Below, in pieces: positions 51,601 to 61,240 of a stretch of 64,000 bases of DNA (position 1 is its first letter; the number at the start of each line of letters is the position of its first letter). Origin of the DNA: Liolophura sinensis (lineage: Eukaryota > Mollusca > Polyplacophora > Chitonida > Chitonidae); contig NC_088307.1 of assembly GCF_032854445.1 (NCBI RefSeq), forward strand, positions 4,896,001-4,960,000, in the 5' to 3' direction. The notes under the pieces were generated by a model, which worked only from the letters and a program-made list of their open reading frames with translations, did no database searches and was not told where the DNA came from. The translations under genes were made by a program, and so were the position numbers.

Positions 51601-54600
51601 CTGTCTCTTTCCGTTCTGCAAGACGTAAGCAACTTAGGTCCAAGTACTCCCGTCTCTTTCCCTCCTGCAAGACGTAAGCAACTTAGGTCCAAGTACTCCT
51701 GTCTCTTTCCGTTCTGCAAGACGTAAGCAACTTAGGTCCAAGTACTCCTGTCTCTTTCCGTTCTGCAAGACGTAAGCAACTTGGGTCCAAGTATTCCTAT
51801 CTTTTTCTGTGAGTTAAAGTGCAGATCATGCTGGCTTCTGCCAGCAACGTGTGGTTGATCGTGGGTTTTCCCCAGGCTCTGCCCAGTTTCCTCCCACCAT
51901 GATGCTTGCCATCGTCATACATGTGAAATATTCTTGAATACAGTGTACAGCCCCAATCAAGTAAATAAAAAAAAAATAAATCCTATCTCTCTGTCTATCA
52001 GGCAATATTGGCTTGTGTTTCCCACATCCATGAAAATAACTGCTCTGGATCAAGTGTAGTATACTTGTGTTCGCCCCACCATATTGCTGGCGGGTGGTAT
52101 AAGTGACATATTCTAAGTACAGTGTAAAACACCAATCAAATAAGTAATTGCCCCTACATCATCTGTGATTCTCGATTGCCATTGGCTGATGAGAAAATGT
52201 TGTCATACACTTGTCAGAGCTGCAGACTACGCCCACACGTACATATATTTATTTGAATATGTGATTTTAGCCCTGCGCAGCTGAATTACTGCATAGCTGA
52301 CATCCTTTTTCTTTGTGATGCCCAATTAAAGGCCTGCTAAACTGAATTACTGCACAGACTGATGTAAGGCTGCATTCCATCACATGTTGTTGTACAAGCG
52401 CTGTCTCCTGTCTCCTGTCAACGTGACCTGCATGGATTTTCTTAGCTCAGCTTTTTATATGTATATGTAAGAATGGCTTTCTGTTTTATAAAATACTGTA
52501 GGGACAATGTTGTTATCTGTGTGTTGAGAAGGATAATGGATTTAAATCCCCATATAGCCTTCTCAACACATGTATAAGTGTGTAATGTATAGTGTGTTAT
52601 TGTCATTAAACTCCCAACATTCAACCTACCAGTCAGTCATGTGGATGATTTTTGCAGCTGATCCTGAAATATGCACATGAGCAGTACAACCGAGAGGAGG
52701 AGCCAGAAGAACAAGGTGACCAATCAGAAAAGGAGAAGCGTGAGATGTCCTGCTCACCGACCAATGAAGAGGAAGAAGAGGAAGAAGAAGTGTGTGTCCC
52801 AGAACTTGATGAAGGTATATGATACAGGTGGTTTGTGTGAAACATTTCTGTAAATTTTGCATAGCTGAGCATAATTTTGTGTTTCGTAGTGAGTTTGTCT
52901 CAGTGTTTTGCATCTCATCGTGGTATGTTGTAGTTACTCAAACCTTATGCCATGTTGGGGAAGACAGAATGATTTGTTTGAGTGGAATTTAGGTTGCTTT
53001 GAAGAACACAAAGTAGTGGAGAATATGTGAAAAGCTCTGTCTGCTGTGTTAAGTAGCCTACAAGCCAAGATACAATGATGTATATTGCTCAGTTCAAGAC
53101 TGTGTACATCCTGGCACTTCACACCCATGAGGCAGGGGCAAGCAGACGAGGTGAAAGATAACATTGGAAGGTATAGAGAAATGAACAAGACTGGACGATA
53201 TTCTAAGAACCAGTTGATAATAACCTGAAATTATAATATGTTAAACAACAAAACAATCTGCACATCATATCATTCGAGATCACACGCCTTTCTATGTAAT
53301 CCTACAGTAGCGAGACAAGGCTGTATAGATGGACACCATCACCAATGGCATCAGTGACTTCCCTCAAAATTTGGGGATAATTGTTGATAGAGGAGTATCA
53401 GATATTTAATAAGTATTTTCAGATTCCTTGAATCTGAATCTGTATCAGTAGAATAAAATCAAACAACTACCTGCATCTGAATTAATCAAAAACATCCAAA
53501 ATAAATATGAACTATTTACTCACGTATTAGCTATTGAATATTAAGTTATTCAAGATTACTGTTCAAGTGATGTTGTTTCTGTAGAGTTAAAAGCAAAGCA
53601 GGTCACCGCTTTTCTTGCGGCATGTGAGAAAAGAGATGTCATTGCAGTCTAATCGACTGGTATGATAAAAGTCTTGTATATCAGCTCATGCCTGTGGTCA
53701 TCCAGCATCGAGAACACAGGGAAGAACTCACGATAACTATTGTTGTATCCCCTGTAAATTCTGTTATGCAAAATCAAGTCGTAAGTGTGTAAATATATTT
53801 ATATATATATATATATATATATAAGACAAAAGTAGTCATCACAGATCAGGTGATGTAATGAATGAGCATCACTTTTGACGTCACTGTTGTATAAAGTGTG
53901 GCGCCTAAGTCTGTTAGAGATGTAATCTCAACAGAGACAGTAGGTACATCTCTATTTTAGAATGCACGTTATATGTAAATTACGAACGTTGTCAAATCCT
54001 GGTGAGGCTGTGAAGTAGAGTTTCATCTTAATTCATCTTAGTTTCATCATGGTATTTAGACAATGTTTTCACCACTGTCTCAGCGAGTAAAGCTGGCTGG
54101 CGCGAGTATGTCGACGTACGGCCATTAGTCTGCGATCTGGTCTAGACACTGATAACTACTGTACACCGCCACAATCCTTGCTGATAATATTGTCAGCTAT
54201 TGACCTCAAACATAAACAAAGCATTCAAGCAATAAAAGGCAGAATTGTGAGGATTTTTGCATTCCAGCCATTATACTTGTTGCATTAAAAACAACCACCG
54301 AACCTACCCAAGGCATATCTGTCCCGTCTGTGTGACTAAATTTATTTATTTATTTATTCGATTGGTGTTTTATGCCATACTCAAGAATATTCCACTTATA
54401 CGATGGCGGCCAGTGGAAACCGGGTAGCGCCAGGGGTAAACCCACGACCATCCATGACAGACCTTCCCACAAACAGTCAGCCTGACAAAAAAACTGGTGT
54501 ATTAATTGTAGATGAATGATTGTATGGGTTAATTTGATGGAGGGAATTTCTGGTTGATGAGTGGATGATCAAATTATGATTGTACTGTTTCAACATACAT

Positions 54601-57600
54601 TTCTGTTTGGTGACTTTGCAGTGGTTTGAATTATCATGCTGAATGGCAGTGTGGATGCAAGGGGCAGATCACTCTCGCTTGTCATCTTGGCAGCAACTCA
54701 GTCTGTTTAAATGATTCCTTCATGTTCCAAGATGTGAAACTACATAATATACATATAGGGCATTTACCATAGGTTTACAGACGTATGATGTAAATGTGCA
54801 CGTAGAACATTGTAAACCAGCAGAAACAAAAAATACATAAGTAGTGTAACTCCGAAAAGCAAATGCTTCATTTTGATCCTAATTTCTGAAGATGGCGTAA
54901 TAAAATGCTGAGACATTGAGTCAAGATGAAGCTTTTGTTTGTGTATCATGTAAAACTTAGCAGTGGATGTACTGGGTTTTAAAAACAAATAAACTGTTCA
55001 GAAATTATTCATGTGTGCGTCAGCATAGCTTGTGTGTTATAAGCTTTGTGCATGTTTTCCGCTACCAGACTCTCTGCTGGCTGCCAAGTGTCCTGAGATA
55101 GTATGAGGTTGTGAGAGACAATGATAATGGAAGGCAATGGAGGGCATTGACAGGGAAGTGAGCGGGCAAAATAAGGAAAACTTAAACTGCCCTCAGTTGT
55201 CAGCCAGCAGTCAACTCTTGATCCAAACATATTTATTTATTTGATTGGTGTTCTTTGAATTGAATATTTCCTTCTGGTGGGAGGAAACGGGGCAAAGCCC
55301 AGAGGAAATCCATTTGTAGACACATTTGTAGCTTCCTGGCGGAGCTGCCCACACACAACCGGAGAGGAAACCAGTATGATCTGGACTAACCATCAAGCCA
55401 CGCATTTTCAAATTATGGCGTAACTGGAAAGGGAAAAATTGCCTGAGCTAAAGCTTTTGTTTGTTGAAAGTTTGTTAATATTTTAACAGTATCCATTTGC
55501 TATTTAGCTCTTAGCCCACCAGTATGAAGTAAGGTGAGATATTGAGAGAGGGAAAAAGTGTCTGTGTAAGTGTGTGATTAAGCTTTTTTTTTTTTTTTTT
55601 AGCTTCTGTTTAATGGGCGCTCAGATATGGCCTGAAAGCTAAGCTTTGTTTATAACTCCCTAATCTATTAAAGGTGTGGTGTGTCAGTGAACATACTCAG
55701 ATGGATAGTAAAGCTTTTTTTAGCTTCTGTATATTAGGCTCTCATACGTGGATTGAAGGTTATAAGCTTTCTTTTTTTTAGCTCCCTTTGTCTAAGGTAT
55801 GGTGTTGGAAAGTACATACTCAGATGAAAGGTTATTCATGCATAGATTGAAGGTTAAGCCTTTCTTTTTTTAGCTCATGTATAGTGGGCATTCATACATA
55901 GATTGAAGGTGAAGGTATTTTTTAAGGTCGTGTGTAGTGGGCACTCACACATAGATTAAAGGTTAAGGTGTTTTTTTAGCTCATGTATAGTGGGCACTCA
56001 CACATAGATTAAAGGTTAAGGTGTTTTTTTAGCTCATGTATAGTGGGCACTCATACATAGATTGAAGGTTAAGGTGTTTTTTTCAGCTCCTACACAGTGG
56101 ACACTCGTGCATAGATTGAAGGGTATTTTAGCCCCGACATACACCAATAGAAAGTTATGGGTTTTTTTTTTCTCTCTCTCATGGTTAAGGTATCATGAAT
56201 GGTGTGTGCCTCTATAATCGCCTGCTGCTGGGAGGTTGAACTTTTTTTATTGGTTTTAGTTTTATTTGGTGATGGAATGTTTAAACCATCCACATAGTCA
56301 GTGACTGTTTTCAACTGATTATTTGCTCCACCAACCAAAGGGCTGCTGTGGCTCCATATCAGAGACTACTCCAGAGAGTTGGTGCTCAGAATCCATGCGA
56401 GAATTTTTTTTTACTAACATAGCTCAACATTTGCTCAGCCATTCACAGTGTTACAGTTGCCACCCATAGAACATGGATTGCCAAATGCAGTTTGCGATTT
56501 GTACATGAAAGACCACTGCGGCCAGTTTGTGGACGAACTCCTCAAAAGGGCGTCTTTTTACCACGGCAACCATTTAGAACTCTAACATGGGAAGTCACTG
56601 CCCTGTGATATTTTTGTTTACGACAAACATTGTCATATTTGTGACAATATAATAGTTTATTGGTAAGTCACTGTCTAATTACAGAGTAGTATCTGTGTAT
56701 GACAGTGTCATCCTTCTTTACTTTGGTTTAGATGTCAGTATTTGAACATATCACCTGACTTGAACATTATGCAGTTTTATGAACTGCTCAGTCAGGCGAG
56801 CTCCCGGTGTTCTCTTGTTTTTCACTGGGTGATGGTATGAATGTCTTGATCATTAAAATCTCAACATAACATTGGGTGTAGCTTGATGTTTAGACATTAT
56901 GAAAAACGTTTGATAAAGGTCTTCATTTGCTGTGACACACCAAGTGTGAGTCCAGACCTGGCCCACATTTCATGAGGACTCGGTTTTCAGTAAATGGTCG
57001 ACTGCACAGTAGTGGCTGTTTGTTCAACACTAATTGAAGATCATTTGTCTGCCACCAATGTATTGTGTACATCTGTACCGCACATGTGGAAAAGTTCATG
57101 AGTAGCTTACCAAAGGTTGGTGGTTTACCCCCAAGTACTTTAAGGTTTCCTCCACTCATAGGTTTAGGCAGTGTAGTGTCTCGGTGTCTTTGTGAGACAA
57201 CCTGTTCTGAAATAAATTAACTTGGGAGAGATAGGGAAAATAGGAGAAAATTGGAAATGAGACTGATTTCAAATTCTTGCCTCCACCCTTCACTGATTGC
57301 CATTTTGTAAGTGAAAAATTCTTTAAATAATAAATCGGGTAAATAAGGTCTTTTAAATGATTTGTTTTTCAGTATTCTAGAAGTAAGATAATCATTATTG
57401 CCATTGACAGGATTTGTTCTCTTTGAATTTTAGTCCTGAATGATACAGTTTGTGAACCGGAGCAAGAGAATTCATGTGAAATGAAGATGGGAGGAAACGA
57501 GGAGGAGGATGTCATTGAGCTGAGTACAGATGAAGATGAAGATGATGCCCAATCAGATGAGGACAGTGAAAACGAAGACAACAGATTGCCGAAGACTTTC

Positions 57601-58350
57601 ACATCCGTCCTAGAATCTATGCACCAAGAGAAGCTTGACACAGAGGATGATGACAGTCAAGATGCTGTACTGGAGATTAAAAGTGAAAGTGATGGAATTC
57701 AGGCCATAGACAATGTAGTTGAGATAGGTGATGAGGATGATGAGGAGGAGGATGGAGATGACAAATGCAATGAAGACAGTCCCACTTTGGTGTTGGACGA
57801 CTCTATTTATTTGGATGTAGCTGATGATTCTGACGTGTTAAGTGTGTCAGAGTTTTCTCCCTTAACCACTGAAAATACGGAGACCAGTGACAGTGAGGCT
57901 GGGGATCCATCCAATGAGATGTTCAAGTCTCCAGAACGTAGGCTGAAAAAGTCTAAGCTCTCCATACTCACTCCGCAGAAAAGCCTCTTGAGAAAGGCCC
58001 TGGGCTTAAAATCTCCAAGTAAAAGTCCAAAAAGAATAAGTTTCCCTGTGAAGAAGAGATCGGTGGAATGTCTTGATGATGATGATGACTCTGGCTCAGA
58101 AGGGAATATATCCAGTTCAGTGCCTACCAGGAGCAGTAAACTGTCACTAGGAAGCCACTCTGAGCTCTCACACAGCCCCAGGCCCAGCACTTCATCCCAA
58201 TACGGGCCCAGCGAAGAGGTGGTGTGCATCCAACCAGAGCCCAGCCCCTTCTCTGTGGATGATCCAGTTATTTCCTCCAGCACAGGAGATCCCAGCAAGG
58301 GACAGAACTCACATTCAGATGATGAGGTCATTGTATTGGATAGTGACTGA
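42658..58350 (+). CDS. DAXX: DAXX, histone H3.3 chaperone (complete, 8 coding exons, 950 residues)
   Basis: Coding exons 42658-42681, 43103-44329, 45192-45384, 47947-48073, 48453-48572, 49725-49812, 52658-52814 and 57434-58350 join in frame to 950 residues (human DAXX has 740). Residues about 3-82 match the DAXX helical bundle, including RVYVHIMDFVCELKAHV, the partner-docking domain for ATRX and others. A basic signal, KHKRKKRDREK, lies at 95-105. Residues 106-400 are a Ser/Glu-rich linker with degenerate 33-36-residue repeats. The histone-binding domain starts near 412 and contains LDDLEDEDSSYIYEDRL, LCELKGRRKTTGRPVEQR, INKKIERFIN and VGNRLQERR. Tyr443 and Glu446 sit where human Tyr222 and Glu225 recognise H3.3 Gly90. 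An acidic stretch follows, and the protein ends in the SUMO-interacting motif DDEVIVLDSD, as in vertebrates. DAXX with ATRX deposits H3.3 at repeats and telomeres and works in PML bodies. Confidence 0.95.
42682..43102 (+). other. DAXX intron 1
   Basis: 421 bp, GTATGT to TTACAG, no repeats recognised. Confidence 0.85.
43103..44329 (+). CDS. DAXX: DAXX exon 2: helical bundle, NLS and repeat linker
   Basis: 1,227 nt, 409 codons, phase 0 at both ends (acceptor GTGTTACAG, donor GCT|GTAAGT). It encodes most of the helical bundle, the basic nuclear localisation signal, several hydrophobic-plus-acidic motifs that could bind SUMO (VVIMEDDSE at 218-226, IILEY near 181-185), and repeats starting KDQESASGIEK (residue 320), KDQDSESGIDD (356) and KDQDSASGVDD (389). 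It ends with the first helix of the histone-binding domain, HIRKLEILLA. Confidence 0.93.
44565..44769. mobile_element. MITE-like element, subfamily A
   Basis: Ends TATAATTCATCAACCTTTCC and AAATGGTTGAAGAATTAGG. Interior AAGCCCTGAAACTGGCCCAT and TTTTGTCTCCAAAATCAAAT. The least decayed right end in the subfamily. Confidence 0.8.
44824..45055 (+). mobile_element. SINE family A, nearly full length, diverged
   Basis: Head GGGCTTCGTGGTGCGGCAC, body TTTCCTCCAATCATAATGC, tail GAATGGCGTAAAACGATTAATC. Inserted in DAXX intron 2 in sense orientation. Confidence 0.8.
45192..45384 (+). CDS. DAXX: DAXX exon 3: histone-binding domain, part 1
   Basis: 193 nt after TGTTTTTCAG. Residues 418-481 include ERELSLDDLEDEDSSYIYED and NKLCELKGRRKTTGRPVEQR, the best-conserved block with human DAXX (KELDLSELDDPDSAYLQEARL; LCELKDCSSLTGRVIEQR). 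Ends GAAG|GTAGGC in phase 1. Confidence 0.95.
45385..47946 (+). other. DAXX intron 3
   Basis: 2.6 kb. Apart from one SINE (47637-47830) it is unique AT-rich sequence with no coding signal recognised. Confidence 0.8.
47637..47830 (+). mobile_element. SINE family A, truncated at both ends
   Basis: From ACCCAATGACCCAGGAGCC through CCATGCTGGC to AGTGAATATTCTTGAGTA. About 120 bp upstream of DAXX exon 4. Confidence 0.85.
47947..48073 (+). CDS. DAXX: DAXX exon 4: histone-binding domain, part 2
   Basis: 127 nt after CCTTGTAG. It encodes GTRFPEINKKIERFINKKK and FPDFHDIRDIIIKVNKRKEL, aligned with human GTRYPEVNRRIERLIN and FPDYGDVLRAV. Ends TTGTC|GTGAGT in phase 2. Confidence 0.94.
48074..48452 (+). 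other. DAXX intron 4
   Basis: 379 bp, GTGAGT to GGAAG. Part of it (AATTGTACTCAACCTTTTTG to TGTGAAAAAGATCGAAGAAAT) may be a very decayed MITE of the family described here. Confidence 0.7.
48453..48572 (+). CDS. DAXX: DAXX exon 5: histone-binding domain, part 3
   Basis: 120 nt encoding SQMVEMISRDTFMDVGNRL, QERRREDF and FGCRLTDNA. The acceptor is the AG of TATGGAAG at 48451-48452; the nearby TTCGCAG would break frame, so this less obvious AG was chosen. Ends GCCAA|GTAAGG in phase 2. Confidence 0.9.
48712..49045. repeat. 94-bp tandem repeat, about 3.6 units
   Basis: GGTTACTGACACCATATATT recurs at 94-bp spacing (48733, 48827, 48921, 49015) with AATCCATGCCCCACAAGGTT in each complete unit. Confidence 0.9.
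49481..49694. mobile_element. MITE-like element, subfamily B, adjacent to DAXX exon 6
   Basis: Ends CCTAATTCTTCAACCTTTTT and AAAAGGTTGAAGATTTACAG are clear inverted repeats 214 bp apart. The right end stops 30 bp before the exon 6 coding boundary, so it may lie in or next to the branch-point region. Confidence 0.85.
49725..49812 (+). CDS. DAXX: DAXX exon 6: end of histone-binding domain
   Basis: 88 nt encoding PNDDPALRDPALKAKLENNL and SEGKQKMQD, aligned with human GVDPALSDPVLARRLRENRS. It begins after CATTTTTCAG and ends CAAGAT|GTAAGC in phase 0. A MITE ends 30 bp before the exon, and the last bases of the exon are the first unit of a 49-bp tandem array. Confidence 0.94.
49803..51812 (+). 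repeat. 49-bp minisatellite built from the DAXX exon 6 5' splice site, 41 units
   Basis: Unit: TGCAAGACGTAAGCAACTTA, then GGTCCAAGTACTCCYGTC and TCTTTCCGTTC. Counting the G of GAC/GAT in each, units fall at 49810, 49859, 49908 and so on every 49 bp to 51769, with one 48-bp step at 50643-50691. The first unit is the authentic exon end and donor (TGCAAGAT|GTAAGC). 36 of 41 units keep GTAAG. The donor is lost at 49859, 49908, 49957 and 51475 (CTAAG) and at 50643 (GAAAG). Units are highly homogeneous, implying recent expansion or ongoing homogenisation. Confidence 0.96.
51813..51972 (+). mobile_element. SINE family A, 5'-truncated, at the end of the 49-bp array
   Basis: GTGAGTTAAAGTGCAGATCATG, then GGTTTTCCCCAGGCTCTGCC to CCCCAATCAAGTAAATAAA. 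Begins where the array ends. Confidence 0.8.
52073..52147 (+). mobile_element. SINE family A, 3' fragment
   Basis: CGCCCCACCATATTGCTGGC through AAAACACCAATCAAATAAGTA. Confidence 0.75.
52658..52814 (+). CDS. DAXX: DAXX exon 7: last HBD helix and start of acidic region
   Basis: 157 nt after GATTTTTGCAG. LILKYAHEQYNREEEPEEQ matches human DEVISKYAMLQ, then comes an uninterrupted Glu run (EEEEEEEE). Ends GATGAAG|GTATAT in phase 1. Confidence 0.92.
53795..53823. repeat. (TA)n microsatellite
   Basis: TATATTTATA followed by about ten TA units, in DAXX intron 7. Confidence 0.9.
54339..54476 (-). mobile_element. SINE family A, 5'-truncated
   Basis: TTTATTTATTTATTTATTCG, TTGGTGTTTTATGCC, CACTTATACGATGGCGGCC, ending near GACAGACCTTCCCAC. 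Antisense in DAXX intron 7. Confidence 0.85.
55228..55405 (-). mobile_element. SINE family A, diverged
   Basis: TTTATTTATTTGATTGGTG, GGTGGGAGGAAACGGGGC, AACCGGAGAGGAAACCAGT. The segment between tail and body is partly deleted. Antisense in DAXX intron 7. Confidence 0.8.
55575..56125. repeat. Degenerate tandem repeat, best units 53 bp
   Basis: Units with AGCTCATGTATAGTGGGC, ACTCACACATAGATTAAAGG and TTAAGGTG plus a T run. The clearest repeats lie between 55,870 and 56,110, and more diverged units extend upstream to about 55,580. Confidence 0.8.
57434..58350 (+). CDS. DAXX: DAXX exon 8: acidic and Ser-rich tail with SUMO-interacting motifs
   Basis: 917 nt after TTGAATTTTAG, ending at TGA 58348-58350. 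It contains DVIELSTDEDED (671-682) and TLVLDD (763-768), both SUMO-interacting-motif-like, and basic patches KSPKRISFPVKKRS. The C-terminal VIVLDSD corresponds to human IIVLSDSD, a motif that binds SUMO and PML. Confidence 0.95.
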
Positions 58351-58625
58351 TTTTTTTTTTCTTTTTCTTTCAAGTGTGTCATATACACATGAACTTCAGT
58401 ATTATAAAGTCGTCAATAACACTGTGCTTTCATCGTTATTCAGACTCTGTCACATCAGCATCTTAGAACAGAATTTCTTTGCAGACAAAGAATCACACTG
58501 TTTGGTGTTGTCTTGCTGCAGTATTTGTGTATGAGACAAAAATACACATTCACATAATAGAATTTGCAGTAAAGGGCATGAAAATGTGCCCTGTGGCTCA
58601 CATCTTGACCCCGTCTTTTGTAGGC

Positions 58626-59350
58626 TAATAATTTCACCACATTTTCTCATGCCTATCATGTTCACCCTGATTTCGGATGGCCAACAACTTGACCCTATTT
58701 GCTCATGGCTAACAACGTGACCCTATTTGCTGATAGCTGACTACTTCACCCTATTTCTGATGACCAACAGCTTTACCCTATTTGCTGATAGTTGACTACT
58801 TCACCCTATTTGCAGATAGCTGACAACTTCACCCTATTTCTGATAGCTGACTACTTCACCCTATTTCTGATAGCTGACTACTTCACCCTATTTCTGATGG
58901 CCAACAACTTGACCCTATTTGCTGATAGTTGACTACTTCACCCTATTTGCTGATAGCTGACTACTTCACCCTATTTTCGTCTGCCAGCAACCTGTGGATG
59001 GTCATGGGTTTCCCCCGGGCTCTGCCCTGTGTCCATCCACCATAATGCTGACCGTCGTATAAGTGAAGTATTCGTGAGTACAGCGTAAAACACCAATCAA
59101 ATAAATAAATAAATTCACCCTGGTTACTGAAGGCTGACATCGTAACTCTGATTTCTGATGGGTAATAACTTAACCCTATTTGCTGATAGCTGACAACTTC
59201 ACCCTATTTCTGATGGGTAATAACTTAACCCTATTTGCTGATAGCTGACAACTTCACCCTATTTTCTGATGGCTAACACCTTCATCCTGATTTCTGATGG
59301 CTAACAACTTAACCCTGTCTACTCATGGCTGACATTCTCCCTCTATTTTC
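58626..59350. repeat. 27-28-bp degenerate minisatellite next to the DAXX stop, split by a SINE
   Basis: Units like GCTGATAGCTGACTACTTCA plus CCCTATTT, degenerate at the edges (ATGGCCAACAACTTGACCC). The array is interrupted at about 58,976-59,115 by a family A SINE, and the same units resume after it, so the SINE came after the array. Confidence 0.85.
58976..59115 (+). mobile_element. SINE family A, 5'-truncated, inserted in minisatellite
   Basis: CGTCTGCCAGCAACCTGTGG through GTTTCCCCCGGGCTCTGCCC to GCGTAAAACACCAATCAAAT and AAATAAATAAA. The GC-rich body is well preserved, so it is a relatively young copy. Confidence 0.9.
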
Positions 59351-59954
59351 TCATTACCCTATTTTCTCATAGCTAACGAGATTATCTTGTTTTGGTTGAC
59401 TCCATTTCCAGATGCCATTTGTAATTTTGACCCTGTTGTCCAGCAGCTAACAGGTTCATCTTGTTTCCAAAGGATTAACAACCTTATCCATGTTTGTCAT
59501 AGTTACCAGGTTATGGCAGCTTCCTGTTGACTAACAAGTTTACACTTTTTTCTCATTAAAAGTAACTAAAAAATGAATGGAAAATTCTGTCAAGATGGTG
59601 ACTTGACAAGCACAAGTTTTCACTACCTCGGTATGGCATGAAATGCCGTCTTTGTGACATGTACATAAGTCATCACTGTACTTCATGTGGTATCAAACCA
59701 AAATCTGAAAATGGACAAATTCAGGGAATATATGAAGACATAGATTACGTGAACACTATTTTTGTAACACCCTGTAAACTTTAATGTTTTGTGTACATGT
59801 ACATGCATGTAATTACTTATTTAATATACCTGTACTTTAACTAGAAACTGTGACTTCTGCAAGACTTGGGTGAAACTTGGCTCTTGGAGCAATGTCATTT
59901 TGAAAAGTTGTAGAGACCTGGGGTCCAATTAGCAAAGTGCACATAGCATTTTGT

Positions 59955-60530
59955 GCACATACATGTACTTTCCATGGCAACCAGTACTGTATGAATTATG
60001 TTGCTAGGGTAGTTATGCACACTGTAACTTCCATGGCAATCAGTACTGTATGAATTAAGTTACTATGGTTGTTACACGTATGTGCAGTGAAACTTCCATG
60101 ACAACCAGCACTGTATGAATTACATCACTATGGCTGTTACACGTATGTGCAGTGGAACTTCCATGGCAATCAGTACTGTATGAATTACATCACTATGGTT
60201 GTTACACGTATGTGCAGTGTAATTTCCATGGCAACCAGCACTAAATGAATTATTTCACTATGGCTGTTACACGTATGTGCAGTGGAACTTCCATGGCAAC
60301 CAGCACTGTATGAATTATGTCACTATGGTTGTTACACGTATGTGCAGTGGAACTTCCATGGCAACCAGTACTGTATGAATTATTTCACTATGGCTGTTAC
60401 ATGTATGTGCAGTGGAACTTCCATGGCAACCAGTACTGTATGAATTATGTCACTATGGTTGTTACACGTATGTGCAGTGGAATCCATGGCAACTAGATTT
60501 TGAGGAATTACATCACTACGGTAGTTAGGT
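59955..60530. repeat. 65-bp minisatellite, about 9 units
   Basis: GTGGAACTTCCATGGCAACC and AGYACTGTATGAATTAYRTC, then ACTATGGTTGTTACACGTATG, repeat at 65-bp spacing (60026, 60091, 60156, 60221 and on to about 60481). Confidence 0.93.
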
Positions 60531-61042
60531 ACATGTAATGCTATGTGCATGTAGTAAAGTAGGCCACAATTTTTGCTCATACAAACTAAGGGGTATTTAT
60601 GAAAGGTAGTGACCAGATTGTAAACAAGATAAAGATTTTTTGTTTAATCTGTCTTCTGTACATTCATTTTGTACAGTACAGCGGTCAAACAGCGCACATA
60701 AACAGAAGTAGATGGGACAGTTACAATTTGCTGCACAGTACGTATTAAATGGAAAGACTTTGCAAATACCTTGACCTCTATGACGTGAATCATGTTTGAT
60801 TATTACTCTGAAATTACATTGTATTTCATTTTATTTCATTTTATTGTACGAGTCTTATTTAGGAAAGGTGGTGAACGCTGAGGAAGGATCACTGAAAATT
60901 ACGGAAGTTAGGATTTATTTGAAATTTATTTAAAATTATAAAAACACATGAACATGAATATATTGGTATATATATTTATAGGTGTGTATTTGTATATACA
61001 CATGATATGCAGGGGCTTACTGTAATTCTTCTAATTATATTA

Positions 61043-61240
61043 GTAGTGTTGAAAGTAGAATACTACATTTTTTTTACCAGCCTTTTGGAAAAGTAAAGAT
61101 ATGAGTATGTTGTTCATTAGATGGTCTAACCAGGTTAGAAGAAAAAGAAACTCAGTATTCCTGCTAGAGTTAAATATATATTGGCTAAAATGATCAGACC
61201 CAGGTGTCCCTAAAATTAGAAGAAATAGGGAATTAGAAGA
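61043..61240. repeat. Direct repeat, copy 1 of a 200-bp duplication
   Basis: AGTGTTGAAAGTAGAATACT, AAGATATGAGTATGTTGTTC and ATTAGATGGTC through GAATTAGAAG. Matches 61941-62142 in the same orientation. Confidence 0.85.

Larger units (their letters stand above)
49813..52657 (+). other. DAXX intron 6
   Basis: 2.85 kb; the first 2 kb is the 49-bp array, followed by two SINE fragments and about 500 bp of unique sequence. Confidence 0.9.
52815..57433 (+). other. DAXX intron 7
   Basis: 4.6 kb. It contains an AT microsatellite (53.8 kb), two SINE copies and a 53-bp pyrimidine-containing tandem repeat (55.6-56.1 kb). The remaining sequence shows no coding signal I recognise. Confidence 0.8.

Noticed and set aside
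49803-51812. CRISPR-like array
   Set aside because: Units are contiguous with no unique spacers, and the locus is an intron of a eukaryotic gene.
57807-58388. 193-codon minus-strand frame
   Set aside because: Antisense shadow of DAXX exon 8; the plus strand carries the conserved C-terminal motif and correct splice junctions.
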